DNA of 64,000 nt from Gemmatimonadota bacterium (GCA_016719105.1 JADKAQ010000046.1:248001-312000), one strand, 5' to 3'; shown: positions 17,256 through 27,227, counted from the stretch's first letter. Notes: a model not told the origin generated them from the letters alone. Numbers and translations are program-made.

Positions 17256-18890
17256 CTACGCCGTGACCATTCGCGCCGCCGCCTCGAGCCCCAGCTCCGC
17301 CACCGCCAACTCCCGCATGCGGAACTTCTGGATCTTCCCCGTCACCGTCATGGGGTAGCTGTCCACGAACTTCACGTACCGCGGGATCTTGTACGACGAG
17401 ATGCGCCCCTTGCAGAAGGCGAGGATGTCTTCCGTCGTTGGGGCATGGCCGGCGCGCGGGATGATCCAGGCCATCACCTCTTCCCCATACCGTTCGCTGG
17501 GGACGCCGATGACCTGTGCGTCCTGCACGCCGGGATGCGTGTAGAGGAACTCCTCGATCTCGCGCGGATAGATGTTCTCGCCGCCGCGGATGATCATGTC
17601 CTTGATGCGCCCGACGATGTTGATGTACCCCTCGTCGTCCATCGTCGCGAGGTCGCCGGTGTGCATCCACTCCGCAGCATCGATGGCCGTGTGCGTCGCC
17701 TGCTCGTCGTTCCAGTAGCCGAGCATGACCGAGTAGCCGCGCGTGCACAGCTCGCCCTTCTCGTGGCGCGCCACGATCGCCCCCGTCTCGGGATTCACGA
17801 TCTTCACCTCCACATGCGGGTGCACCCGCCCCACCGTGCTCACGCGCTTGTCGAGCGGGTCATCGGTCGCGCTCTGCGTGGAGACCGGCGACGTCTCGGT
17901 CATGCCGTAGCAGATCGTCACCTCGGTCATGTGCATGTCCGACTGCACGCGCTTCATCACCTCCACCGGGCACGGCGAGCCGGCCATGATCCCGGTGCGC
18001 AGCGACGAGAGGTCGAAGGTGACGAAGTCGGGGAGTGCCAGCTCGGAGATGAACATGCTGGGGACGCCGTACAGCGAGGTGCACCGCTCCTCCTGCACCG
18101 TCTCCAGCGCCAGCGTCGGGTCGAACGCCTCGCCGGGGACCACCATGCAGGCGCCGTGCGTGATGGCCGCCAGGTTCCCCATCACCATCCCGAAGCAGTG
18201 GTAGAACGGGACGGGGATGCAGATGCGGTCCTCGTGCGTGTAGTGCAGGGCCTGACCGACGAAGTACGCGTTGTTGAGGATGTTGTGGTGCGAGAGCGTG
18301 GCCCCCTTGGGAAAGCCCGTCGTCCCCGACGTGTACTGGATGTTGATGGGGTCGTCGAACTGCAGCGACGCCTCGCGCTCGGCCAGCGCCGCCTCGCTCA
18401 CCTCGACCCCGCGCCCCAGGAACGCGTCCCAATCGGTGTCGAGCACCACCGCCTGCTCGAGCTGCGGACAGTTTGGCCGCACGACATCGAGCATGTCGAC
18501 GTAGTTGGCGGTGCGGAAGTGGCGCGCGAGGAGGAGAAGCCGCGTCCCCGACTGCTTGAGCGCGTACTCCAGCTCGGCCGTCTTGTACGCCGGATTGATG
18601 TTGACCAGGATCGCCCCCATGCGTGCGGTGGCGAACTGCGTCACCACCCACTCCCACCGGTTGGGCGACCAGATCCCGACGCGGTCGCCCTTGCCGATCC
18701 CGGCCGCCATGAGCGCGCGCGCCAGCATCGTCGTCGCGTCCCACAGCTGGCGATAGGTGGCACGATACGACTGGCCACGAACCACGAGCGCCTCGCGATC
18801 GCCGTGCAGCTCGACGGTGCGGTGCAGGGCCGCGCCGATGGTCTCGCCGAGCAGGGGGGTGGGGGAGGTACCGTGGACGTACGACAGCAC
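17256..18890 (-). CDS. AMP-dependent fatty acyl-CoA synthetase
   Basis: Adenylate-forming enzyme that activates a carboxylic (fatty) acid with ATP and CoA to acyl-CoA, AMP and PPi. The AMP-binding signature YTSGTTGFPKG is at residues 186-196. Further core motifs: YGMTETSPVS (A5), MHTGDLATMDDEGY (A7), GRIKDMIIRGGENIYPREIE (A8 hinge) and the catalytic lysine in PMTVTGKIQKF (A10). At 544 aa it matches the FadD-like subgroup whose members start SYVHG....LLGETIG. The start is GTG at 18890, supported by that conserved N-terminus. It is monocistronic. Chain-length preference is unknown, though the subgroup is usually medium- to long-chain. Confidence 0.9.
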   Translation of the reverse strand: MLSYVHGTSPTPLLGETIGAALHRTVELHGDREALVVRGQSYRATYRQLWDATTMLARALMAAGIGKGDRVGIWSPNRWEWVVTQFATARMGAILVNINPAYKTAELEYALKQSGTRLLLLARHFRTANYVDMLDVVRPNCPQLEQAVVLDTDWDAFLGRGVEVSEAALAEREASLQFDDPINIQYTSGTTGFPKGATLSHHNILNNAYFVGQALHYTHEDRICIPVPFYHCFGMVMGNLAAITHGACMVVPGEAFDPTLALETVQEERCTSLYGVPSMFISELALPDFVTFDLSSLRTGIMAGSPCPVEVMKRVQSDMHMTEVTICYGMTETSPVSTQSATDDPLDKRVSTVGRVHPHVEVKIVNPETGAIVARHEKGELCTRGYSVMLGYWNDEQATHTAIDAAEWMHTGDLATMDDEGYINIVGRIKDMIIRGGENIYPREIEEFLYTHPGVQDAQVIGVPSERYGEEVMAWIIPRAGHAPTTEDILAFCKGRISSYKIPRYVKFVDSYPMTVTGKIQKFRMRELAVAELGLEAAARMVTA

Positions 18891-19020
18891 GCGTGCGCTC
18901 CGGGTCGGGGTAGGTCCTTGGATACGCTACACCCCAACGAGGGGGCGTCCAGTGCGCGTCACGACGCGCCGCGCGGGGGGAGAGAGGGCCGGTACATCGT
19001 GTGGCGAGGAAAGCTGCCAG

Positions 19021-20793
19021 CTACAAGCCGCTTCCCTCCGCCTGATACACGATCCTTCCATTGAAGACGGTCATCAGGCAGCGCATCTCCTTGAGGTCAG
19101 CGGTCGGCACGGTGTACGGGTCGCGATCCCAGATGGCGAGGTCGGCGTACTTCCCCACCTCGACCGACCCGATCTTGGTCTCGAGGAACATCTGCCGCGC
19201 CGCCCAGATCGTGGCCGACCGGAGCGCGGTGCGCACGTCGACTGATTCGGCACGCCCGAACGGGTCGCCCCAGCTGCCTAACAAGGTCTCGCGCGCCACC
19301 GAACTCCAGATGCCGTAGCGAGCCGCATACGGCGTGACGCCGAAGTCGGAGCCATTGGCCCAGCGGATCCCCCTGGCCTTCCAGGTCGCGAAGGGATTGA
19401 GGCGCAGTGACCGCGCCTTCCCGAAGTTGGCAGCGTAGGTGTCACCCAGCCACCAGGCAAAGGTCGCCGACGGCTCGGGGAAGCCGGCGTCGAAGTCACG
19501 TTGCAGCTGCGCCATGAGGTCGATGGCGTGGTCCGACGGGATGTTGCTGTGGATGATCCCGTGCCGCAGCCCGCGCGTGGGCTTCGCCTTCAACGCCTGG
19601 GCGTAGCTGTCCATCGTCCAGTCGATCCCGCGGTCGCCGATGGAGTGCACGCTCACGTGGAAGCCGGCGTCGTGGTACAGCGTGATGAGCTGGCGCACCG
19701 TGTCGGGATTGCTCGCGGGATAGCCGCGGTTCCCTGCATCGACGTCGGTGTAGCCCTTGTTCCAGTCGTCGTAGAGCCAGGCGGTGCGCGCCCCGCCACT
19801 ACCGTCGATGTACAGCTTGACGCCGCCGGCGATGAGGTGGTCATCGCCGGTCGTCTCGTAGGGACGGGTCATGGCCGCACGCTCGGCGATGATGCGCCGA
19901 GCCCCGTCGAGGTTGCGTCCCCCCTGCCAGAGGGCAAAGACCCGCACCGTGAGGTCGCCCGACTGTTGCACCCGGCGGTAGGCCTCCCAGGCCGTCGGCG
20001 AGACGCCGGGGTCCTTGAGCCCCGTCATCCCTTCGGCGTTGAAGCCGCGCGCGAGGTCGCGCAGGCTCTGCTCCACCTGCTGCGGCGTGCGCGGCGGGAT
20101 GAGCCGACGCACCAGCCCCTGCGCCGATTCCTTGAGGACCCCGGTCGGCGTGCCGTCGGGCGCGCGGTCGATGGTCCCGTTGGGCGGATCGGCGGTCGCC
20201 TTCGTGATCCCCGCCAGGCGCAATGCGGCGCTGTTGGCCACGCCGTAGTGCCCCGTGGTCTGCGTGAGGTACACCGGAACATCGGGGGCGACGACGTCGA
20301 GGTCGCGCGCGGTGACGAAGCGCCGCTCGGCGAGCTTCCCTTCGTCCCAGCCGTGCCCTTCCACCCACCCCCCCTTCGCCACCTTGGCCGCCTGCGCCCC
20401 GACCTTGGCGACCAGCTCGCCGATCGTCTTCACGCTGGGATAGGAGAGGTCGAGCCGCTCGGCATACCCCCCGCTGAAGTGCGCGTGCGCGTCGAGCAGC
20501 CCGGGCGTCACCGTGCGACCCCGAAGGTCGATGCGTCGCGTCTGCGCCCCCGCCAGTCGCTCGATCTCGGCGTTGCTCCCGACGGCCACGATGCGGCTCC
20601 CGCGCACGGCCACCGCCTGCGCCACGCGATCGTCGGGGTCGACCGTCAGGACCGTGCCGTTGACCAGGATGAGGTCAGCCGACTGTGCCGCGAGCGGCGC
20701 CGGTACCAGCGCCAACGCGCCGGCCGCGAGCGCCGCAGCAACGAGACACCGGCCCGTTGCCGCGGCGCGACGGGCGATCGAGGGAAGTCGCAT
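19021..20793 (-). CDS. Exported YtcJ-like metal-dependent amidohydrolase
   Basis: Member of the amidohydrolase_3 branch of the metal-dependent hydrolase superfamily. It begins with a signal peptide (MRLPSIARRAAATGRCL... ending PLAAQ), then DLILVNGTVLTVDPDDRVAQAVAV and RTVTPGLLDAHAHFSGGY with the HxH metal motif. Later features include VKLYIDGSGGARTAWL, FHVSVHSIGDRGIDWTMD and a C-terminal GSVEVGKYADLAIWDRDPY that closes the small beta domain. ATG 20793 is chosen because a signal peptide follows directly; the open frame upstream to 20928 is Arg-rich and unlike a leader. Exported YtcJ homologues hydrolyse unknown amides or imides. It is monocistronic. Confidence 0.88.
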   Translation of the reverse strand: MRLPSIARRAAATGRCLVAAALAAGALALVPAPLAAQSADLILVNGTVLTVDPDDRVAQAVAVRGSRIVAVGSNAEIERLAGAQTRRIDLRGRTVTPGLLDAHAHFSGGYAERLDLSYPSVKTIGELVAKVGAQAAKVAKGGWVEGHGWDEGKLAERRFVTARDLDVVAPDVPVYLTQTTGHYGVANSAALRLAGITKATADPPNGTIDRAPDGTPTGVLKESAQGLVRRLIPPRTPQQVEQSLRDLARGFNAEGMTGLKDPGVSPTAWEAYRRVQQSGDLTVRVFALWQGGRNLDGARRIIAERAAMTRPYETTGDDHLIAGGVKLYIDGSGGARTAWLYDDWNKGYTDVDAGNRGYPASNPDTVRQLITLYHDAGFHVSVHSIGDRGIDWTMDSYAQALKAKPTRGLRHGIIHSNIPSDHAIDLMAQLQRDFDAGFPEPSATFAWWLGDTYAANFGKARSLRLNPFATWKARGIRWANGSDFGVTPYAARYGIWSSVARETLLGSWGDPFGRAESVDVRTALRSATIWAARQMFLETKIGSVEVGKYADLAIWDRDPYTVPTADLKEMRCLMTVFNGRIVYQAEGSGL

Positions 20794-21007
20794 GTGCACT
20801 CGAGCGGGGAGGAGGGTGCTGCTGGAGGGAGACGCGGCGAGCCGCGCCACGGTGCAAGCTCCGCGTGAGACACGTCGCTGTCGAGGGGCGCGACGCGCCG
20901 CCCACCGTTCATCGCACATCGCGTCCACCGAGACTGGAGGACGAGCCGAGGGCGCAGGGAGAAGGCTCGGGGCGATGGCGCGATCGGACGGCTCCGCGCG
21001 CCGGGGG

Positions 21008-21751
21008 TTAGTGCGTGAGCCCGTAGATGAGGTAGTTGGTCGCGAGCTTGTATGCGTCGTTGGAGAGGTTGACCGGGTACCACCCGTCGCCCGACCACTC
21101 CATGTAGTCGCCGATGTCGTTGTTGTAGTTGATGATCACCTGCAGCCGCCGCTCGGGATCGTTGTCCTCGTAGATCCCGAGGTACCGCGCCTCGTAACTC
21201 CGGGCGCTCGGGTGTCGCATGCCCTCGAGCGTGGTGATGCGGAAGAAGGCGTCGAAGATCGGGTGCGACACGTCGAGCGGGACGATGCGCGCCTCGGGGA
21301 GCACGCGGCGCATCGATCGCTCGAAGGTGTCCCACTGCCGGCCGAAGAAGTCGTCGACGATGAGGAAGCCCCCCTTGGCCAGCCAGGTGCGCAGCCCCGC
21401 CGCCTCGCTGCTGTCCGGAAGCCAGTTCCCCGGCTCCGAGAGGTAGGCGATCGGGTACTTGAGCAGCTCGGGATCATCCATGTCGAGGATGTTGCTCTCG
21501 CGCGTGTGCGGGGCGATGGCCGTCATCTCGTCGAGGACGGTCATGAAGTTCCGCTCCATCGCGGGGTAGTCGAACTCCCACCCGCTGCGCCCGTACACCT
21601 GGTAGCGCAGGCGCACGAAGGTGAAGCGCGCGTCGTACGCCACGTTAGGCTCGATGCGCACCCAGCGCTGCGCGGCGGCCATGCTGGCCAGCGTCGCCAC
21701 GCCGACCACCGCGCAGGCGGCGAGCGTCACCGCGAGCTGTCGCCGTCGCAC
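21008..21751 (-). CDS. DUF4159 domain protein, exported
   Basis: A 247-aa protein with an N-terminal signal (VRRRQLAVTLAACAVVGVATLASMAAAQ) and a DUF4159 domain. Recognisable segments are RFTFVRLRYQVYGRSGWEFDYPAMERNFM, GLRTWLAKGGFLIVDDFFGRQWDTFERSMRRVLPEARIVPLDVSHPIFD, and the end NDIGDYMEWSGDGWYPVNLSNDAYKLATNYLIYGLTH. The fold is related to class-I glutamine amidotransferase-like domains, but function is unknown. GTG 21751 is chosen over an upstream ATG at 21829 because a GGGAGGGG ribosome site lies just before it and the ATG would overlap the upstream gene. The upstream beta-barrel gene ends 13 bp away, so the two probably share a transcript. Confidence 0.86.
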   Translation of the reverse strand: MRRRQLAVTLAACAVVGVATLASMAAAQRWVRIEPNVAYDARFTFVRLRYQVYGRSGWEFDYPAMERNFMTVLDEMTAIAPHTRESNILDMDDPELLKYPIAYLSEPGNWLPDSSEAAGLRTWLAKGGFLIVDDFFGRQWDTFERSMRRVLPEARIVPLDVSHPIFDAFFRITTLEGMRHPSARSYEARYLGIYEDNDPERRLQVIINYNNDIGDYMEWSGDGWYPVNLSNDAYKLATNYLIYGLTH

Positions 21752-21764
21752 CCGCCCCTCCCGC

Positions 21765-22502
21765 CTAGAAGACGAGGGAGAACGAGACGGGGACGGTGGA
21801 CACGTTCTGGAAGAAGGTCTTGGCCCCATCCACGGGGATCTGCCGCAGACGCGCCTCGAATCCGCCGCCTAACGGGCCGAGCTTGAAGCGCAGGCCGACT
21901 CCTGCGTTGTAGGCCCACTGCACGCCGTCGATCGCCTCGTTCACCGTCGTGACGTCGGTCCGGAAGGCAACCGCGCCAATCCCGCCGATGATGTACGGCT
22001 GGAAGCCCCCCGGCCCCAGCGGGAGCTCGACGTTGGCGAAGGTGCCCAGGATCGACGAGATGGCACCGTCGCGCAGCTTGGTGAGGTCGGGGAGCTTGGG
22101 TCCGACGACGCGCGCGTTGCCGGCGGAGAGTGGTGGACCGGCCATCCGCGCCGCGACCATCCCGGGTTGCACCTGGAGGTTGTCGACGAGGTCGCGCACC
22201 TTCTGCTGCACCACGTCGAAGCGCGTGTACATCACTTCGGGGCGAAGGCGCACCTTCTGTCCAAGCAGGCGAATCAGGAGCGACGCGCTGGCCTGCGTGC
22301 CGAGGTCGTGATAGTCGGAGAAGCCGCCCGTCGGGACGGAGAGCCCTCCGGAGACCACCAACCGAATGGGGCGCGACGAGGCGGGGTGGCCGGCGCTCGC
22401 GCGGGTCGAGTCCTGCGCAGCGGCGCCACTGCCAACACTTGCGAGCATCACCAGGACAGCGACGATGGCGTCGCGCGCTCGCGGGAAAACCGGTGTACGC
22501 AT
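21765..22502 (-). CDS. Outer-membrane beta-barrel protein (porin family-like)
   Basis: A 245-aa exported protein. The signal peptide from ATG 22502 (MRTPVFPRARDAIVAVLVMLASVGSGAAAQ) is followed by alternating hydrophobic/polar strands, for example IRLVVSGGLSVPTGGFSDYHDLG, ASASLLIRLLGQKVRLRPEVMYTRFDV and FQPYIIGGIGAVAFRTD. It terminates in VPVSFSLVF, a C-terminal aromatic residue typical of BAM-inserted barrels. The pattern fits a small 8-strand barrel of the OmpA/OmpX or porin-like clan. A start at 22586 is in frame but precedes the signal with non-signal residues. It is probably co-transcribed with the DUF4159 gene downstream. Confidence 0.8.
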   Translation of the reverse strand: MRTPVFPRARDAIVAVLVMLASVGSGAAAQDSTRASAGHPASSRPIRLVVSGGLSVPTGGFSDYHDLGTQASASLLIRLLGQKVRLRPEVMYTRFDVVQQKVRDLVDNLQVQPGMVAARMAGPPLSAGNARVVGPKLPDLTKLRDGAISSILGTFANVELPLGPGGFQPYIIGGIGAVAFRTDVTTVNEAIDGVQWAYNAGVGLRFKLGPLGGGFEARLRQIPVDGAKTFFQNVSTVPVSFSLVF

Positions 22503-22680
22503 GTCGGCCTTTCGAAGGGGGGCGCCGAAGTTGGCGCGCCGGTCATCATTCGCCCCGAACGGCAGCCGGCGCAAGGCAGGTCTCAAAGCCAGACTTCGAA
22601 GCCGAGCGCGAGCGCTGAGTCTGCTGGCGCGAATTTTTCAGGAGAGGGCGGTCTGCCTTCCCTTCTTCGTGTCGGAGACC

Positions 22681-25231
22681 ATGCCTTCAGTCATTCGCGG
22701 GCTCGCGATCCCCTTCCTGCCGCACCGTCTGCGGAATCCGCGCGCACGCGCTGGCCGCGTTCCTCGTCGCGGCCTGTGGCGGCGGCGGTGACGGTGGGAC
22801 GACGAACCCCCCGGTCACCCCCCCCGGCTTCACCGTCTCGCTCTCCGCCACCACGCTCACGATCGAGCAAGGGGCGACCGGAACGATCAACGCGACCGTC
22901 ACCCGGACCGGGAGCTTCTCGGGCGCGGTCGACGTGAGTGTCGAGGGACTCCCCTCCGGCATCACGGCGACGGTCACCCCGGCCTCCATCGGGAGCGGAG
23001 CGACGACCGGTTCGCTGGCGGTGGCGGTCGGGGCAACCGTCGCCCCCGGCAGCTACAACTTCACGGTGCGTGCGCGCGCGACCGGTTTGTCGGACCAGAC
23101 CTTCGCGGCGAGCATGACGGTCACGGCGCGCCCGGCCATCACGATCGCGCTCACGCCGGCCACCGCGCCGGTGCCGCAGGCAGGCAACAGTTCGTTCACT
23201 GCAAGCGTCAGTCGCACCAACTTCACCGGGGCGGTCGCCGTCGCCGTGACCGGGGCGCCGACCGGGGTCACGACGACCGTCACGCAGGCCACCGACGTGT
23301 TCACGGTCGCCGTCGCCGTCAGCCTCAACACCCCCGAGGGGAGCTATCCGCTCACCGTCACGGCCTCGGGGACCGGCGTCGCCAACGCGACCGCGACCTA
23401 CACGCTGGTGGTCGTCCCGCGACCTGCCAGCATCCTGCTGGAGGTCAACGGCTCGGCGACGCGCACCGTGAGCGCGGGGGGGCTCGCGGTTTCGACCACC
23501 ATCATCGTGCGCCGCACCGAGTTCCTCGGCGAGGTCACGTTGGCCGTGGACGGCACGCTCCCGACCGGCGTCAGCGCGAACATCTCGCCGTCGCCCACCA
23601 CGGGCAACTCGATCGTCGTCTCGCTCTCGGCCACGGCGCAGGCGACGCCGGGCACGTACCCCATCACGCTCAAGGGGACCGGACCCGGGATCCCGGCTGC
23701 GTCGGTGCAGCTGACGCTCGTGGTCAATCCCTTCGCCTCGATCGCCTCGATCTCGCTGAGTCGCACCACCGTCTCCGTGGCCCAGGGCGGGACCGGTTCG
23801 ACGACCGCGACCATCGTGCGCAGCAGCTTCACCGGAGCGGTCACCTTCGCCGTCACGGGGGAACCGAACGGCGTGACCGTCGCGCTGGGCAACAACCCCA
23901 CGTCCACCAGCAGCATGCCCATCACGCTGACGGTGGCGCCTAACGTGGCCCCCGGAAGCTACCCGCTCACGGTGAGCGCATCGGCCGCCGGCGTGGCCAC
24001 CGTGTCCACGACCCTCACGCTCTCGGTCACGCTCGGCGGTCAGGTGGGGAACACGACGTTCCAGTTCTGCGGATCGGCGAGCGAGCTCCCCATCTGGTTC
24101 GCGGCGCAGCCCGGGGCCCTGTGGCAGCGGATCCTACCGTCGTCGCCCAATACCTACTCCTTCGACATCGGCAACTCCGGGGGCGCGGCCTGGGTCACGC
24201 AGGACGCCGCCAACCAGACGACGTTGCACCTGTTCTACGGCACGCAGGCCGAACTCGCCGCCCAGGGGGCGGGCTATTGCGTCTCGCCGTCGGGGAAGCA
24301 AGTCACGGGTTCGGTCGCGGGGCTCGGCGCCACTGACCGCGCCGGTGTCTACCTCGGCCCCCGCAGTGCCCTCACCCCGACGCTCTTCGCCCCCAACTTC
24401 ACGTTGTCGGGACTGCCGGACGGCCTCCTCGACCTCGTGGCGCTGCGCACCAGCTTCACGAGCCTGCAACCCGACCGGATCATCATTCAGCGCGGACTCG
24501 ATCCGGCCAACAACGCCTCGCTCGGCACCCTCAACTTTGCCGGGGCCAGTGCCGTGGCCCCCGCGACCCGTTCGGTGACCATTCAGAACATGGCGGGGGG
24601 GGAGCAGAGCTATGCCGCGTCGTTCTTCCGCTCGGCCAACGGCACGATGGTGCCGATCGGGACCTCGATCCCCGGCGTCGGCACCACGCACGCGGTCGGC
24701 ACCGTTCCGGCCGCCTCGTTCGTGACCGGCGACCTGCACACCTTCGTCGCCTTCGCGGGCACCTTCTCCGGCAACACCCTCAGCGCGGGGCGCACAACGT
24801 CGATCATCACGTCGTCGGCTGCGGACCCGACGATCGCATTGGGAGCGACGTTCAACGATCCCGATGTCGCGACGGGCGCCCTGGGCAACAACATCGTTCG
24901 CGTCCGCACGCGGATCACCATCCAGCCCGACTACGACAAGTTGTGGCTGATGCAGTATTCGCAGTCGAGCGGCGGGATCAACCGCAACGTCATCATCAAC
25001 GTGAGCGGCGCCTATCAGGCCCTCATCGGTGGGCCGCAGCTTTCACTCAACATGCCCGACCTGGCGCCCGCGTCGGGGTGGCAGCCCACATGGGGCCTGC
25101 AGAACAACGTGCTGATCTCGTGGACCGTCTACGCGTACGGCTGGTCGGGGGGCTCGGGCCTGGCGCAGCCCACGCTCGACGGAACCACGGTGCGCGGCGC
25201 CTTCAAGTCGGGGAGCTATACGCCGCCGTGA
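22681..25231 (+). CDS. Ig-like repeat lipoprotein with a unique C-terminal domain; probable 5' frameshift
   Basis: Surface or periplasmic lipoprotein with four Bacterial Ig-like repeats of about 90 residues, each reading like 'SxTTxxVxQGG...FTGAVxxxVTGxPxGVT...PGSYPLTVxAxxxGV'. They are followed by a roughly 400-aa C-terminal region that I do not recognise (starts TTFQFCGSASELPIWFAAQ). In the frame of the repeats the coding signal runs upstream of the first available start (GTG 22934, inside repeat 1) to a clear lipobox, LAAFLVAACGGGG, encoded near 22751-22790. No ATG, GTG or TTG precedes the lipobox in that frame. The only leader-like start, ATG 22681, is in another frame, so one extra base (or two missing) between 22681 and about 22745 is likely. 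Coordinates given include this damaged leader. Confidence 0.72.
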
Positions 25232-25274
25232 TGCGGCTGTAGCGTGATACCGCGTTTCCCGAGGACCTCCCGTC

Positions 25275-25301
25275 GCGCCGCCGCCAACCCGGCGGCGGCG
25301 C
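25275..25301 (+). terminator. Hairpin after the Ig-repeat lipoprotein gene
   Basis: A perfect 11-bp stem GCGCCGCCGCC (25275-25285) and its complement (25291-25301) with a 5-nt loop AACCC. It lies 44 bp after the stop at 25231. The left arm plus loop is repeated directly at 25300-25315. There is no U-tract, so intrinsic termination is uncertain. Confidence 0.5.
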
Positions 25302-25357
25302 GCCGCCGCCAACCCACTCGCGGCGCCCACCCCTCCCACCTACTCTTAGTCCCTCGC

Positions 25358-26671
25358 ATGCCCAGGTTCCGCGCCCGTGACTTCGTCATCACCTCCCGAG
25401 CGGGGCGCCGCCGGGCGCCGTTAGGCGCTCGCGCCCTCGCCACCGCCTGCGTCCTCGTCGCCCTCCCGTTGCAGCTCTCGGCGCTGCCGCCGGCCGCCAC
25501 GCCGGTCTCGGCGGCGCGCGAAGGCATCGTCGACGACGGCTTCACCTGGTTCGAGGCCCACAACACCGAGACCCTCGACCAGAAGCAGGCCCCCGTCTCC
25601 ACGGGATGGACGCTCAAGTCCTGGGTGCGCGTGATTGGCGACTTTCCCAACCGCAGCGCCCTCAAGTTCGTCCTCTCCAAGGCGGGCAAGGACATCTCCA
25701 CGGTGCGTTGCGAGACCTCGCAGTATCGAAAGGGCCCACGCGACGTGGACGAGAGCTTCATGTGGACGGTGGAATGCTGGCGGGGCGATCGCGCCACCAA
25801 GGAGATGGGGGCGATCGACGTGAAGGTCTACACCGTGAATGGCGACACCGACGAGGAGAAGCTGGTCCGGACCTATCATCTCGACGTGAGGCGCGTGGAG
25901 CGCGTGCGCGGCAGCACGACGAACCCGGAGCCCGACGCCCCGCAGTACTACATCGCGCGGCACGCCGAGGCGCCCGCGAGCTGGATCTACCTGCGCCCGA
26001 GCGGTTACGTCGACTACTTCGATTACGGCGACGGGCCGGAACGCTCGGGGGCGAACCTCGTCGAGGCCTACTTCAACCTGTCGCCGAGCGAGGTGGGGCT
26101 CGACCTCCCGCATGGGTATGCGCGTTGCTCGGTCAACGGCAAGCGCCTCTCGATGCCCGGGCCGATGCCCTACGCCGACCAGGCCATCAGCCGCATGAAG
26201 CGCTCGTATCGCGTGATCCACACCGACCGCCTGGCCGCCAGCTACAAGACCGGCTCGCCCTACCAGGACGAAGTGGGCTTTCGCATGGTCAAGCTCACGC
26301 TCCCCCTCACGTGGGGGAAAGTGCGGCAGGACAATCGACTCGCGCTGGAGGACCATCCCGGCGACTGGGAGTGCAGCCTGATGAACAACGGCGAGGTGTG
26401 GCGCACCTGGCGATGGAAGGTCGGGACCGATGGTCGCCTGGTCCCGCATCCGGAGCAGCAGGGGAACATCGCCCTCAACTTCGGCTCCACGCTGGTCGAC
26501 ATGGTGATTCCCGAAGGGGGGAGCCCGCTCGACAAGCGCCTGGTGCCGGAGGCCGCCGCCGCGGGGGCGTTCTACGGTCAGCCGTGGACGTCGGCCGAAG
26601 GGAAGGCGATGGCCGGGCGCGTTCCGCGAAAGGGGCGACCGTACCCGGTGCCGTCGACGCAGGCCAAGTAG
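25358..26671 (+). CDS. Exported protein of unknown function
   Basis: A 437-aa protein that I do not recognise. ATG 25358 gives a basic N-region and hydrophobic core (ALATACVLVALPLQLSALP) with a cleavage site near PVSAA. The mature part starts GIVDDGFTWFEAHNTETLDQKQAPVSTGWTLKSWVRV and contains regularly spaced Trp/Tyr strands, for example WTVECWRGDRATKEMGAIDVKVYTVNGDTDEEKLVRTYHLDVRRV and DWECSLMNNGEVWRTWRWKV. The second and third blocks are similar in tone (charge, then 'CS..NG', 'WRTWRWKV'), suggesting beta-sandwich domains. No catalytic motif is evident. The frame is open upstream to 25244 but that part is Arg/Ala-rich low complexity. It is transcribed with or after the Ig-repeat lipoprotein gene. 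Confidence 0.7.
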   Translation: MPRFRARDFVITSRAGRRRAPLGARALATACVLVALPLQLSALPPAATPVSAAREGIVDDGFTWFEAHNTETLDQKQAPVSTGWTLKSWVRVIGDFPNRSALKFVLSKAGKDISTVRCETSQYRKGPRDVDESFMWTVECWRGDRATKEMGAIDVKVYTVNGDTDEEKLVRTYHLDVRRVERVRGSTTNPEPDAPQYYIARHAEAPASWIYLRPSGYVDYFDYGDGPERSGANLVEAYFNLSPSEVGLDLPHGYARCSVNGKRLSMPGPMPYADQAISRMKRSYRVIHTDRLAASYKTGSPYQDEVGFRMVKLTLPLTWGKVRQDNRLALEDHPGDWECSLMNNGEVWRTWRWKVGTDGRLVPHPEQQGNIALNFGSTLVDMVIPEGGSPLDKRLVPEAAAAGAFYGQPWTSAEGKAMAGRVPRKGRPYPVPSTQAK

Positions 26672-26750
26672 TCGCCGCGGCGGCCCGGCACGCGTCGAAG
26701 CGAACGGCAAGGCGCGCGGCCATGCGCCTACACCCTGCTACCATTCCTGC

Positions 26751-27146
26751 ATGACCAGTCCGCCAGCGCTCCCCTTCGATCAACTGGGCGGCGAAGAAGG
26801 GATTCGCCGCCTCGTCGATCGCTTCTACGACCTGATGGACACGTCGCCCGAAGCGGTGAACGTGCGTGCGCTGCATGCCGCCAGCCTCAAGCGCTCGCGC
26901 GAGAAGCTGTACATGTACCTCACCGGGTGGACCGGGGGGCCGCCGCTCTACGAGAACCAGTACGGGCACCCGCGGCTGCGCATGCGCCACATGCCGTTCA
27001 CCATCGGGACGCGGGAGCGCGATGAATGGCTCTGGTGCATGGAGCGGGCGATCGACGAGCACCCGATGCCTGACGAGACGCGGGAGTTCCTGCGGCAGAA
27101 GCTCCGGCACCTGGCGGACTTCATGCGGAACCAGGGCGAGGGCTGA
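26751..27146 (+). CDS. Group II truncated haemoglobin
   Basis: A 131-aa 2-over-2 globin of the GlbO/YjbI group, binding haem and O2 or scavenging NO and peroxide in the cytoplasm. Features: FDQLGGEEGIRRLVDRFYDLMD (helices A-B with the B10 Tyr in FYDLM), the CD/E region LYMYLTGWTGGPPLYENQYGHPRLRMRHMPFTIG, which contains the proximal His in RMRHMPF, and the G-helix Trp in RDEWLWCM characteristic of group II. The length is normal. The ATG at 26751 begins ten residues before the conserved LGGEEGI. It is a standalone gene between a secreted protein and a convergent exonuclease. Confidence 0.92.
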   Translation: MTSPPALPFDQLGGEEGIRRLVDRFYDLMDTSPEAVNVRALHAASLKRSREKLYMYLTGWTGGPPLYENQYGHPRLRMRHMPFTIGTRERDEWLWCMERAIDEHPMPDETREFLRQKLRHLADFMRNQGEG

Positions 27147-27227
27147 CGGGGCACCGTCCATGGGGACGGGCCCGGCGGTTCGCGGCGGCGGCGCCGGAAA
27201 CCGTTAGGCGCCGTCGGTGCAGCACGA

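Noticed and set aside
17253..19064. 603-codon plus-strand frame opposite the acyl-CoA synthetase
   Set aside because: Antisense shadow; the minus strand has every acyl-CoA synthetase core motif.
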